DNA of 64,000 bases. It comes from Acidobacteriota bacterium (lineage in GTDB: Bacteria; Acidobacteriota; Blastocatellia; UBA7656). Below the pieces are notes generated by a model. That model was not told the origin of the DNA, ran no database searches, and worked only from the letters and a program-made list of their open reading frames with translations. Within the stretch, counting starts at the first letter, position 1; every line of letters begins with the position of its first letter. Location: assembly GCA_040754075.1 (NCBI GenBank), contig JBFMDH010000007.1:62001-126000 (forward strand). The letters are read 5' to 3'. Below, piece by piece: positions 8,791 to 17,738 of the stretch. Made by a program: the position numbers and the translations under genes.

Positions 8791-11157
8791 ATGAGAAGGC
8801 GAACGCAGAAAACTATTCGTGTGCTCAGGCGACCGATTGCTTTGATTGCTCTCAGTCTTGCGGCACTGCTTACCTTTTTGCCATCAGCGGAGTTTCTTGC
8901 CGCATTCGCTGAAAGCCAGCAAACGAACACTGATGAATTGAACATCACCAGCAATTTAACCGACCAGCCGATCTTGCCCGATGACAAAATCGAATTGCGT
9001 TTGAGCCGTGAGCCGCAAGCAAGCGAAGGACGTCTGGCAGTTCTCATCAATCAAATCGATTTCACCAATCTGTTTACGGTTACCGAGAAAACCCGTACCT
9101 ATAATCGCAAAATTTTGCCCTTGCCTTTGGGCGAATCTCAGCTCACCATTTATCTGATTTCACCGGCAGATGAGTGGCGCGAGATTGCCCGTTTTACCTT
9201 GCAGGTCACCAATCAAAAAAAGGTTGAACCGAAATCTGCCGCATCTCAACCACTGACTTCAACCGAACCGGTTACAACCCCAATTGAAAACAAAGGCAGT
9301 GCGAGCGCCACCACCACTCAACCCGAAGCCAATTCATCGGCTAATGCAACTTCATCAACTCCCGAGGCAACCGGCGCATCCACAACCAACGACGCATCCA
9401 CACCGCAAACCGATGTGCCGGACAAAAAAAGCCGATTTGAAAAACTTGATTTTCTTCCGTCAATCACCATCGGCTTTAAATCGCAATCTGCCGAATCGCA
9501 TTTTCCAGACTCAACACGTCCTCAGCGTCCGACCTTTGCCGATTTAACCTTGCAGGGTTCATTTAAAACCGAAATGGCGCGCGGCATTTTTAACTCGCAA
9601 ACTCAATTCGATATTGCCGGTTCAAGTTTTAAACAAGAGGCATTAAGGTTTGGCACGCTGGGCAACGATGCGCCGAATATCGATTTGTCGAGTTACCTGA
9701 TGCAGTTTCAAATCAGCAAAGCCAAATTTTTTGTCGGGCATACGGGATACGGCAGCAATCGCCATCTGATTAATAATTTCTCAAGTCGCGGCATCACCTT
9801 AACGATTCCCTTCACCACGCGCTTTGATTTTTCCTTTGCGGCACTAAACGGCACCAGCATCGTCGGATTCGATAATTTCATCGGTCTCGATAAACGCAAA
9901 CATCAGATGGTCAGCGGCACATTGGGTACAGAGTTTTTAGCCAAACGACCGGGCGGCGCGCGTTTGGAAATCAGTTTACTGAGCGGTTATCTGTTGCCTG
10001 TCAACAATGTCAATCAGGGAAACGTTAATGATGCAGAGCGCAGTCAGGGGTTGGGTTTTCGCTTCGTTGGCAGCGATCCCAATCAACGATTCCGATTTGA
10101 TGCAGGGTTTACGCGGAGCCGGTTTTTCAATCCTGCGGATGCTCTGCTTAATCAAGGCAACGAGGTCGTGCAAACGCCTAATCTGACACGCAACGCCGAG
10201 TACCTCGAAACCGGAATTGATTTGCTCAAGGATGTCGCCATAACCAAAGATAAAAAGCTGACGTTGACTTTCAACTTCCGACACGAACGGGTTGACCCGC
10301 TCTTTCGTTCGCTCGCCGCTTCGACACAATCTGACAAAATTCAAAATCAATACGAAGCCATCGCCAACCTTGGCGACATCAATATCACGGTTTCCAATTT
10401 ATTGTTTAACGACAACCTGAATGACATCCCTTCGATATTGAAATCGCTGACGCGCGCCCAACGCTACGCCGTCGGAATGCCGCTGCTCTCTCTGTTTGGC
10501 GACCCGGCGAAACCCAACCCCTGGCTACCGCGCATCGCTTATTCATTTGACCGCCTGCATCAATTCGGCGATGCGATTCCTGTCAACGGCGGCTTTGAAA
10601 TCGCCGTCGATTCGATTCCCAATCAATTTGCCGATGTCCATTCGTTTACTGCGGATTGGCAGTTTCAAAAATTCCGCGCGGGCTATCGCTTCAATCGTTC
10701 ATTGCAAAACAACCAGCAAACGGGGCGCGAACTCGCGGATTTACTCAACACCACGAACGCTTTTTCAATCGGCGTGAGTCCCGCCACTGTGCTCGATTTA
10801 AATTTTGAATTCAGCCGCGACAGTGCCAATAACTTTGAACAAAAGCGCATTGATAATGTTTACCGACTGGCTTCAATTATCAACTGGCGCATCGGCGGGC
10901 GTGCGGCGCTTGCCACCAATTTTTCAACCACGCTCAACGGCGACGTAGCCGAAACCACGCGCAATCGCAACATTGATTTCGATATGCAGTTTTCTTATCA
11001 ACTGACGGCGGGCAAAGAGAAATTCAAAAAGTTTTCCAGCAATGCATTTATTCGCTACGTAAATCGCTATGCCCGTTCGCGTGATTTTATTTTTCAGGTC
11101 AACAATCTGACCAAAGCGCAAACCTTGAACATCGGTTTGAGTTTTACTTTCTTTTAG
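8791..11157 (+). CDS. Putative outer-membrane beta-barrel protein with N-terminal Ig-like domain
   Basis: A 788-residue protein. A basic N-terminus and hydrophobic segment (LIALSLAALLTFLPS) form a signal peptide. Residues about 50-145 look like a beta-sandwich (RLAVLINQIDF, QLTIYLIS, REIARFTLQV). Residues about 150-210 are a Ser/Thr/Pro/Ala/Asn-rich linker. From about 220 to the end there are many amphipathic strands with aromatic girdles, and the chain ends in LNIGLSFTFF; a terminal Phe on a final strand is typical of BAM-inserted barrels. A barrel of about 550 residues could have 20 or more strands, so it could be a pore or secretion channel. The stop codon TAG is the first part of a heptamer array. 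Not a TonB receptor: no plug signature seen. Confidence 0.72.
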   Translation: MRRRTQKTIRVLRRPIALIALSLAALLTFLPSAEFLAAFAESQQTNTDELNITSNLTDQPILPDDKIELRLSREPQASEGRLAVLINQIDFTNLFTVTEKTRTYNRKILPLPLGESQLTIYLISPADEWREIARFTLQVTNQKKVEPKSAASQPLTSTEPVTTPIENKGSASATTTQPEANSSANATSSTPEATGASTTNDASTPQTDVPDKKSRFEKLDFLPSITIGFKSQSAESHFPDSTRPQRPTFADLTLQGSFKTEMARGIFNSQTQFDIAGSSFKQEALRFGTLGNDAPNIDLSSYLMQFQISKAKFFVGHTGYGSNRHLINNFSSRGITLTIPFTTRFDFSFAALNGTSIVGFDNFIGLDKRKHQMVSGTLGTEFLAKRPGGARLEISLLSGYLLPVNNVNQGNVNDAERSQGLGFRFVGSDPNQRFRFDAGFTRSRFFNPADALLNQGNEVVQTPNLTRNAEYLETGIDLLKDVAITKDKKLTLTFNFRHERVDPLFRSLAASTQSDKIQNQYEAIANLGDINITVSNLLFNDNLNDIPSILKSLTRAQRYAVGMPLLSLFGDPAKPNPWLPRIAYSFDRLHQFGDAIPVNGGFEIAVDSIPNQFADVHSFTADWQFQKFRAGYRFNRSLQNNQQTGRELADLLNTTNAFSIGVSPATVLDLNFEFSRDSANNFEQKRIDNVYRLASIINWRIGGRAALATNFSTTLNGDVAETTRNRNIDFDMQFSYQLTAGKEKFKKFSSNAFIRYVNRYARSRDFIFQVNNLTKAQTLNIGLSFTFF

Positions 11158-11231
11158 GATTCAGGATTCAGTTAATCGGAAAAGCTCGTTCAGATTAACG
11201 ATAAAAATTCTGAATCCTCAATGCTGAATCC
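11157..11231. repeat. Intercistronic inverted heptamer-array element
   Basis: GGATTCA units at 11157-11171 face complementary TGAATCC units at 11210-11231. A nested 7-bp stem GTTAATC/GATTAAC (11171-11177 with 11193-11199) lies inside. The G of the upstream TAG stop is the first base of the array, and the ribosome binding site AGGAG of the next gene follows 10 bp later. Same unit and architecture as the elements at 2490 and 46205. Confidence 0.8.
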
Positions 11232-11248
11232 ACATTCAGGAGTTATTA

Positions 11249-12508
11249 ATGAAAAGCGTATTTTTACTTTTTATTTTTTTCGGTTGTCTGGTTATCTCCG
11301 CATCGGCTCAACAAATCCAGGTCAGCCCTTCAAATGTGAACGCTTATTCGCAAGGCGCGACTTCAGTATTTTTGACCTTCAGCAATGTTGGCAACAAACA
11401 ACCCGTCGAAGGTTGCTGGGCGGGCGAAGTGATTCCCGCAACTCCCGATTTGGGATTTAAAGCCAATCCTGCGACGCTATTTGGTTGTCTGCCCGCGCGC
11501 TACAATCAATCAACGCCAAGCGCCAATTCTTCTTATACGGATGTCATGTCGATTCCGCCATCGGTTGCCCGACGCGCTTATCTGGATGCCGCAAATGGCA
11601 CAGCGGCGACCTTCTTTTATGTGCGACGCTTCGTCAATCCTGCGGGCGGTCCCGATGAATATGTGCCTGTGACCATTCGTTTGTCGGGTAATGGCGCGGC
11701 AGTGCCTTTTTCATTGACCAATGTCAAACTTTCGTTTGCGGTTGATAAACCGGTGTTATTTTTGAAAGCCGGTGAAAAAATCCCGAAAATAAAGGCGGAA
11801 ATTATTTACACGGGAACCGGGCGTTTGCAAGGTCGTTGGGAAATCGTCAAACCCGGTGAAGCGTTACCAACTGAGCGCGATTTATTAGCCGAAGCCACCT
11901 TGCCAATTCAGGAGCGCCACACGCAGAGGCGATTCACCGAACTCAGTCGCTTTAATGTCTATTTGCCGCCAACCGGAAAATTTATTTTGCCGGGACCGGA
12001 AAGTTGGAAAATGCAAAACCCCGCCGAAGGCATGTATTTAATTCTGCTGCGCATTGAAGCGAGCGACGACAAAACCGGGGATTCCGATTTGAGCGCGATT
12101 GGCGCAGGCTCGGGCATCGTGCATAGCGGCGCGGTCGCAGGTTTTCCGCTGCCGGTTTTGCGTTATTACATCGGCAGCGGCGGCGATGCCGATAAAGTGC
12201 AGGCGCAACAAAGTGGACTTGCATTGATTGCGCCGGTTGAGAACGCGGTTTTGAAAAATGCCAAAGATGCGCTATTCAGTTGGACAGAGACGAACGGCGC
12301 GGCTTTTTATCGCCTCGAAATCGAAAATGAAAAAGGTGAAAACGTTTGGTCGGCATTGTTGTTGCCGGGCGTTGGCGCTTATCGCGCGCCGTCATTTTTG
12401 CAAGAGAAAACTCAAAGCGAACTCTTGCGTTGGCGAGTGGTGGCTTTAGATCAAAGTGGCAATGTGATAATCGAAACGGCGAAGCGCGTTGTAAAAATCA
12501 GCAATTAA
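11249..12508 (+). CDS. Large secreted beta-rich surface protein with C-terminal Fn3-like domain
   Basis: A 419-residue protein, ATG preceded by AGGAG. Signal peptide: MKSVFLLFIFFGCLVISASA, cleaved before QQIQV. Residues about 20-160 form a beta-rich domain with Cys at GCWAG and GCLPA. Residues about 160-320 form a second beta-rich region (VKLSFAVDKPVLFLKAGEKI...). Residues about 325-419 look like an Fn3-type domain (ALIAPVENAVL, ALFSWTETNGAAFYRLEIE, LLRWRVVALDQSG). The pattern 'W..VPGA..Y.L.I' is common in carbohydrate- or adhesion-related Fn3 modules. Last gene of the secreted run and probably the exported or surface partner of the barrel at 8791. Function inferred only from context. Confidence 0.7.
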   Translation: MKSVFLLFIFFGCLVISASAQQIQVSPSNVNAYSQGATSVFLTFSNVGNKQPVEGCWAGEVIPATPDLGFKANPATLFGCLPARYNQSTPSANSSYTDVMSIPPSVARRAYLDAANGTAATFFYVRRFVNPAGGPDEYVPVTIRLSGNGAAVPFSLTNVKLSFAVDKPVLFLKAGEKIPKIKAEIIYTGTGRLQGRWEIVKPGEALPTERDLLAEATLPIQERHTQRRFTELSRFNVYLPPTGKFILPGPESWKMQNPAEGMYLILLRIEASDDKTGDSDLSAIGAGSGIVHSGAVAGFPLPVLRYYIGSGGDADKVQAQQSGLALIAPVENAVLKNAKDALFSWTETNGAAFYRLEIENEKGENVWSALLLPGVGAYRAPSFLQEKTQSELLRWRVVALDQSGNVIIETAKRVVKISN

Positions 12509-12721
12509 CCGCTCCGTTTGCCTTTGCGGATGGTCGCTTGTTTGAGAGCCATACATTGCGTATCAATTTTTCTTTCAAGCTTTCTTCCTGATGCCATTCC
12601 AAGCTTTAAATGGCTTAAAACACTCAACCTTTATCAAGGCATGTCAATTGCTCCTCTTTTAACTTTTGAAGAATTTTTGTATTGCTTCAATTCAAAATCT
12701 TTAAACAACGAGGGGCAAACA

Positions 12722-14587
12722 ATGAACTGGGAAAAGGGATATTTTGATAGGCTCTGGGAATTGCTCAAACTCTCAATCGCTATCATTTTTTTTAGTGTTC
12801 TCGTATTTTCATATTCAACTACACGCGCCGATTCAAACTTGGAATCGCAAGACACCAAGTCGACAAACCTAAAAAATGTGGCGCTCGGTTTAAATCATTT
12901 CGATGCGCATTGCGCCAGTTGTCACGGCAAAGATGGCAAAGCGCAAACCGAAAAAGGCAGGTCGGTGAAGGCTGCCGATTTAACTTCACATCATGTTCAA
13001 TCCGAATCCGATGCTGAGTTATTCCGCGTGATTCATGATGGTGTAAAGGGCACGGCGATGCCGGCTTTCGGAAAAACCCATAGTGCCACGGAAATCAACC
13101 ATATCATTCTGTTCTTGAGAAAACTGCCAACCCTGACGAGTGAGGAGCGCAAGCAATTGGAGGCTGCTATTCCACCAGATGCCCGCCATCATCACCCGCC
13201 AGCTTCTGACCACGATACGCAGACGCAAACTCAGAAAAATCACCGTGACCATCAATCAACACCAGCGCCGGGTCAGGACACCCGGAATTCCGACAACCAT
13301 TCTGCCGACCACAATGAAATGAACCACGATATGAATGCGATGATGACAACGCCGACAGGTGGGCCATTCAAATCGATGACGGCAATCGGTTCGGGCACGA
13401 GTTTATTACCGGCAAGCGCACCGGGATACATGTGGCATTGGATGGCAGGTGATTGGATGTTGATGGCGCATGGCGATTTGAAGATTGGGTTCAATCATCA
13501 AGGCGGGCGACGCGGGGTCAACAAAGCCGAATCGCAAAATTGGTTTATGTTGATGGCGGAACGTCAGGCAGGCAAAGGGCAGTTGATGTTGCGAGGGATG
13601 TTTTCCGCTGAAACCTGGACTGCGCCGCGTCGCGGTTTCCCGGAACTTTTTCAAACCGGTGAAACTTTCGACGGCAGACCGCTCATTGATGCACAACACC
13701 CGCACGACCTGTTTATGGAGCTTGCAGCGCAATACACTTTGCCATTGACCGAAAAGGTTTCTCTCAACATTTATGGCGGGCCAGTTGGTGAACCGGCGCT
13801 TGGGCCGGTTGCCTTTATGCACAGGGGTTCAGCTTCGGAAATGCCGAGCGCGCCGCTTGGTCATCACTGGCAAGATTCGACACATATCACGCATGGTGTG
13901 GTAACGCTTGGACTGACGCTCTGGCGTTTCAAAGTCGAAGGATCAGTGTTTCGCGGCAAAGAGCCTGATGAAAACCGCAAAGATATTGAATTGGGCAAAC
14001 TCGATTCGTGGAGCGGACGAGTGTGGTTTACACCTACGCAAAACTGGACGATGCAGTTTTCACATGGACGATTGCACAATCCTGAAGCATTAGAGCCGGG
14101 CGATCTCAAACGCACCACGGCATCCATCAGTTATAATCGCCCCTGGTCAGACGGACATTGGGCATCGAGTTTGATCTGGGGTAGAAATGCCGAAGTGCAT
14201 GGCGACTCGAATACTTACTTGGTTGAATCAACCGTCAATTTTCTTGATAAGAATTATCTCTTTACCCGGTTGGAACTCGCGGACAAAAACGGATTATTGC
14301 AGGACAACATTTTCGGGCGACCGGGATTGGTTTCAGCAAAAAACCTTGATGATATTGAACAAGGTCACTTGGATCCGCTGGATGAATTGCGCGAGCGATG
14401 GTTTCGCGTTGGCGCATTTACTTTCGGCGGCGTGCGCGATGTTTTCGCTTCATCGAAACTGCGCGTTGGTATTGGCGCAAACCTGACGCTGTATCATGTG
14501 CCGGACGGCTTGAAACCGATTTATGGTTCAAGCCCGAAAAGCTATCAGATATTTGTGCGCTTCCGACCCGGTAAGATGAGTCATTAA
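12722..14587 (+). CDS. Cytochrome c / His-Met-rich linker / outer-membrane barrel fusion protein
   Basis: A 621-residue protein, starting at 12722 after GAGGGG; the upstream extension to 12518 has no ribosome site and no signal peptide. The signal sequence covers about residues 14-36. Residues about 50-140 are a class I cytochrome c, with heme motif CASCH (Cys64, Cys67, His68) and the likely axial Met in GTAMPAFG. Residues about 150-215 are very rich in His, Asp, Asn and Met (HHHPP, HNEMNHDMNAMM), a probable metal-binding linker. From about 215 to the end, alternating amphipathic strands with many aromatic residues suggest an outer-membrane barrel. Possible role: electron transfer to or from extracellular metal, or copper handling. 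This is inference. Confidence 0.72.
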   Translation: MNWEKGYFDRLWELLKLSIAIIFFSVLVFSYSTTRADSNLESQDTKSTNLKNVALGLNHFDAHCASCHGKDGKAQTEKGRSVKAADLTSHHVQSESDAELFRVIHDGVKGTAMPAFGKTHSATEINHIILFLRKLPTLTSEERKQLEAAIPPDARHHHPPASDHDTQTQTQKNHRDHQSTPAPGQDTRNSDNHSADHNEMNHDMNAMMTTPTGGPFKSMTAIGSGTSLLPASAPGYMWHWMAGDWMLMAHGDLKIGFNHQGGRRGVNKAESQNWFMLMAERQAGKGQLMLRGMFSAETWTAPRRGFPELFQTGETFDGRPLIDAQHPHDLFMELAAQYTLPLTEKVSLNIYGGPVGEPALGPVAFMHRGSASEMPSAPLGHHWQDSTHITHGVVTLGLTLWRFKVEGSVFRGKEPDENRKDIELGKLDSWSGRVWFTPTQNWTMQFSHGRLHNPEALEPGDLKRTTASISYNRPWSDGHWASSLIWGRNAEVHGDSNTYLVESTVNFLDKNYLFTRLELADKNGLLQDNIFGRPGLVSAKNLDDIEQGHLDPLDELRERWFRVGAFTFGGVRDVFASSKLRVGIGANLTLYHVPDGLKPIYGSSPKSYQIFVRFRPGKMSH

Positions 14588-14700
14588 GATTTGGTTGGTG
14601 CAATGCTTGAGGGTTGAATTAATTTTTTCCTCTGGAGCCGTTTGCAATTGAGGGTATTCGGTCGCAGTTGAGAGAGCGTTTGACCGCGATTATTCAACGA

Positions 14701-14725
14701 AGCAGTCAAAGACTGCTTGTTCAAC
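14701..14725. repeat. Dispersed palindrome, GCGGTC-N2-AGACCGC-TTGTTCAAC family (copy 1)
   Basis: Reads AGCAGTCAAAGACTGCTT then GTTCAAC: an inverted core followed by a conserved tail. A degenerate partial copy (GACCGCGATTATTCAAC) lies just upstream at 14684-14700. Other copies are at 15861, 15939 and, inverted, 59355. The surrounding gap 14588-14784 holds nothing else recognisable. Confidence 0.65.
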
Positions 14726-14784
14726 TTGAGTAAATTGTTTTGCAGATTGCTTTAAACATTGGGCTGCCGATTCTTAATCTGTAA

Positions 14785-14818
14785 AATTAAAAGCCGCGCG
14801 AAATATAATTCGCGCGGC
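14785..14818 (-). terminator. Terminator of the respiratory cluster
   Basis: A 10-bp GC-rich stem (14793-14802 GCCGCGCGAA with 14809-14818) and a 6-nt loop, followed on the minus strand by TTTTAATTTT. It lies 40 bp past the stop of ctaF, the last gene of the act-cta cluster. Confidence 0.85.
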
Positions 14819-14857
14819 ACTCACATAACCAACTACTCAAATTTTACCCAACGGTTT

Positions 14858-15142
14858 TCATCGCATCTCGCGTGTACTGTAATCGAAAAGCGTCAGGGCA
14901 ATCATAATCACTATCCAGAACAAACCGCTGGCGACCACAAGTTGCGTCAGTCGTTTACTGTATTTGATGTGCATAAACCAGAGCGCCACAAGCAAGGCTT
15001 TGGTAAAGGCGATGATGAGCGCCACGATGGTGTTGTATTTACCGAGGTCAAGGCTTGCGGCATAAACGGTAAGCCCGGTAAAGACCAGCAATAATCCGAA
15101 GATGGTAAAATAGACTCGTCTTGGAACGATTTTTTCAGACAT
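14858..15142 (-). CDS. ctaF: Cytochrome c oxidase subunit IV, prokaryotic type
   Basis: A 94-residue membrane protein with three hydrophobic segments (about residues 10-30, 38-58, 67-87) and the family motif ALLVALWFMHIKYS. Small accessory subunit of heme-copper oxidases in the inner membrane; it supports assembly or stability and has no redox centre. Its ATG overlaps the stop of ctaE by one base (TGATG), so translation is probably coupled. Last gene of the cluster; a terminator follows. Assignment relies on the motif and the position directly after subunit III. Confidence 0.88.
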   Translation of the reverse strand: MSEKIVPRRVYFTIFGLLLVFTGLTVYAASLDLGKYNTIVALIIAFTKALLVALWFMHIKYSKRLTQLVVASGLFWIVIMIALTLFDYSTREMR

Positions 15143-15834
15143 CAGTGAGCACCTCCGTGCAGATGAAAGCCCAGCAAATAAAGCAATGGAAAAAGGAAAA
15201 TCCAGACAATGTCAACAAAGTGCCAGTAGAGTCCAAACAACTCGACGGGCGCGTGCCATTCGGGTGAAAAGCGTTTCTTTGCCGCCATCCGAATAATCAC
15301 CAGTAAAATTACAATACCAATAATCATGTGCAGCGCGTGCAGTCCGGTCAGCGCAAAATAGATGGTAAAAAATATCTGGGTTTTACTCTCTAAGACTCCG
15401 GCAGCGGGAAAACTATAGGTCTTGCCCGGTATATGATGATGGGTGAACTTATCGGCATACTCGAAACCTTTAATCACTAAAAAGGTCAAACCGAGGATAA
15501 CCGTCAAAATCATAAAGGTGATTTGCAGGCGTTTGGAATCGGTTTCGGTTTGCGCATAGTAAACCGCCAGCGCCATCGTCAAGCTGCTGCAAATCAGCAC
15601 CGCCGTATTGATTAAACCAAGCCACACATCCAGCGTATTACTTGCCAGAACAAACGCTTCGGATACTTCGGGCGTGTTGCGATACACGATGTATGCCGTG
15701 AACGCGCCGCCGAAGAACATGATTTCCGTGAGCAGGAATATCCACATTCCGAGCGAACCCGCTTCACGCTGTTGCTCCATGTTGTCGAAATGATGCGCCA
15801 GGGCGCTATGTGTTGCTACGTGACTATCAGCCAA
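15142..15834 (-). CDS. ctaE: Cytochrome c oxidase subunit III
   Basis: A 230-residue, multi-helix inner-membrane protein. It shows the subunit III signatures GMWIFLLTEIMFFGGAF near the N-terminus and FALTGLHALHMIIG and YWHFVDIVWIFLFPLLYL in the C-terminal half. The start is TTG at 15834 with GAGGAAA upstream; no ATG lies near. The N-terminus is His-rich. It follows ctaD after a 144-bp gap that carries two copies of a dispersed palindrome. Part of the caa3-type oxidase; it contributes to proton uptake stability in known enzymes. Confidence 0.95.
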   Translation of the reverse strand: MADSHVATHSALAHHFDNMEQQREAGSLGMWIFLLTEIMFFGGAFTAYIVYRNTPEVSEAFVLASNTLDVWLGLINTAVLICSSLTMALAVYYAQTETDSKRLQITFMILTVILGLTFLVIKGFEYADKFTHHHIPGKTYSFPAAGVLESKTQIFFTIYFALTGLHALHMIIGIVILLVIIRMAAKKRFSPEWHAPVELFGLYWHFVDIVWIFLFPLLYLLGFHLHGGAH

Positions 15835-15860
15835 TTTCTTTTCCTCTATTTTTTATTCAA

Positions 15861-15885
15861 ACGGTCGGAGACCATTGTCTCAACG
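15861..15885. repeat. Dispersed palindrome family, copy 2
   Basis: ACGGTCGGAGACCATTGTCTCAACG: degenerate copy of the GCGGTC-N2-AGACCGC-TTGTTCAAC palindrome, in the ctaD-ctaE gap. Confidence 0.55.
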
Positions 15886-15938
15886 GAATTCAAAATCGTA
15901 TTCTTTAAATAACTTGATAGACTTTTTCAGTCACCATC

Positions 15939-15964
15939 GCGGTCAGAGACCGCTGCTCAACGAA
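15939..15964. repeat. Dispersed palindrome family, copy 3
   Basis: GCGGTCAGAGACCGC is a perfect 6/7-bp inverted core, followed by TGCTCAACGAA. Same orientation as copy 2, 78 bp away, ending 15 bp before the ctaD stop. Confidence 0.65.
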
Positions 15965-15978
15965 TATAATTTATTTGC

Positions 15979-17631
15979 TCAACTTCCCTGTTTGACCACA
16001 TCGTAACGGCGCGAATTGTCTTTGGTAAATTCGTAGGCGTCCCAGGTGACGGTCGGGGTTTCTTCAAAATTTTCGGTTGGCGGCGGCGAACTGGTCTGCC
16101 ATTCAAGACCGCTGCCGGGCCACGGATTGGCTTTGGCAATCGGGCCATATCGCATAGACCAGATGAAATAAATCATCGGCAACACATAGCCGACGCCGAG
16201 AATCGAAGCGCCTGCGGTTGACATGACATTGAGCACTTGAAAATGGTCGGCATATTCGTGATAACGTCGCGGCATTCCCTGATAACCCAACAGAAATTGC
16301 GGAAAGAAAGTCAGGTTGAAACCGATAAAGACCAGCAAGGCGCTCAATTTCGCCCAGCCTTCCGGGTACATTCTGCCGGTAATTTTCGGCCACCAGTAAT
16401 GCATCCCACCAAGATATGCCATGACTGCGCCGCCAACCATGATGTAGTGGAAATGCGCCACTACAAAATAGGTGTCGTGGACATGAACATCCAGCCCAAG
16501 CGCCGCCAGATATAAGCCGGTCATTCCTCCGATAATAAATAAGCCGATAAACCCGAAGGCATAGAGCATCGGCGTATCCCATGAAATCGACCCTTTAAAA
16601 AGTGTCGCCGTCCAGTTAAACACTTTGACGGCTGAAGGAATGGCTACGAAATAGCTGAGGAATGAAAAGACCATCCCCGCAAAAACCGATTGGCTGGAAA
16701 CGAACATATGATGTCCCCAGACCAGAAAACCATAAACCGCAATCGCCAAACTGGAAAAGGCGACAAATGAGTAGCCAAAAATTTTCTTCCTTGAAAAGGC
16801 GGCAATAAGTTCGCTGATGACGCCCATCGCCGGCAAAATCATGATGTAAACCGCCGGGTGTGAGTAAAACCAGAACAGATGTTGAAAGAGCACAGGGTCG
16901 CCGCCAAGCGAAGCATTAAAAATTCCGACGCCGAATATTCTTTCAATTCCCAGCAACACGATGGTCACGGCAAGCACAGGGGTTCCGAGAATCTGAATCA
17001 AGCTCGTCGCATAATGCGCCCACACAAAAAGCGGCAAGCGAAACCAGGTGAGTCCCGGCGCGCGCATCGTGTGAATGGTGACGATAAAATTCAACCCCGT
17101 CAGGATGGATGAAAATCCGTTGATGAAAATCCCAACCGCCATCGGCGTCACCTGACTGGTTGAATTCACACTGAGCGGTGTGTAAAACGTCCAGCCGGTA
17201 TCCACCCCACCGGCAATGATGGCGTAAAGCGTAAAGATTGCGCCGAGATTATAGACGTACCAACTCAAGAGATTGATTTTCGGAAACGCCAAATCTTTAG
17301 CGCCGAGCATCAAGGGCAGTAAAAAGTTCCCCAGCACCGCCGGAATTGCCGGAATCAGGAAGAAGAAAATCATCACGATACCGTGCATGGTGAACATCTT
17401 GTTATAGGCATCCGGCGTCATGATGTCGCCTTTGGGCGTCAATAGTTCCAGACGAATCATCAAGGCAAAAGCCCCGCCCAGGAAGAAAAAGACGGTGATT
17501 GATGCCAGATACAGCAAAGCGATGCGCTTGTGATCGATGGTCAATAACCAGGATTTGATACCGTAATTCGCATTCAAATAATGGGTGCGGGGTTCAACCT
17601 GTTTCAGTTTGGCTTCTGTTGCTTCTATCAT
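15979..17631 (-). CDS. ctaD: Cytochrome c oxidase subunit I, A2-type heme-copper oxidase
   Basis: A 550-residue catalytic subunit with twelve expected helices. The start at 17631 is chosen over 17670 because GAGGGA lies just upstream of it. Heme and CuB ligands are visible: WGHHMFV, the CuB/active-site motif [13 protein letters not shown], and [16 protein letters not shown] carrying the heme a and a3 histidines. YSHPAVY in place of GHPEVY marks the A2 subclass, where the D-channel glutamate is replaced by the Tyr-Ser pair, as in Rhodothermus and Thermus caa3 enzymes. It reduces oxygen at the inner membrane and pumps protons. Confidence 0.97.
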   Translation of the reverse strand: MIEATEAKLKQVEPRTHYLNANYGIKSWLLTIDHKRIALLYLASITVFFFLGGAFALMIRLELLTPKGDIMTPDAYNKMFTMHGIVMIFFFLIPAIPAVLGNFLLPLMLGAKDLAFPKINLLSWYVYNLGAIFTLYAIIAGGVDTGWTFYTPLSVNSTSQVTPMAVGIFINGFSSILTGLNFIVTIHTMRAPGLTWFRLPLFVWAHYATSLIQILGTPVLAVTIVLLGIERIFGVGIFNASLGGDPVLFQHLFWFYSHPAVYIMILPAMGVISELIAAFSRKKIFGYSFVAFSSLAIAVYGFLVWGHHMFVSSQSVFAGMVFSFLSYFVAIPSAVKVFNWTATLFKGSISWDTPMLYAFGFIGLFIIGGMTGLYLAALGLDVHVHDTYFVVAHFHYIMVGGAVMAYLGGMHYWWPKITGRMYPEGWAKLSALLVFIGFNLTFFPQFLLGYQGMPRRYHEYADHFQVLNVMSTAGASILGVGYVLPMIYFIWSMRYGPIAKANPWPGSGLEWQTSSPPPTENFEETPTVTWDAYEFTKDNSRRYDVVKQGS

Positions 17632-17738
17632 TGCTTTCGTTCCCTCAACCTTTAAAGGGCAGTTCCACATCCTGCGGATTGCCGGATGTTGTAAATAACT
17701 TTACTTCGCGTGAATGAATAACCAATAAAAATACTCAT

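Noticed and set aside
8791-11157. TonB-dependent receptor
   Set aside because: No plug domain or TonB box; the N-terminal region looks Ig-like followed by a Ser/Thr/Pro linker.
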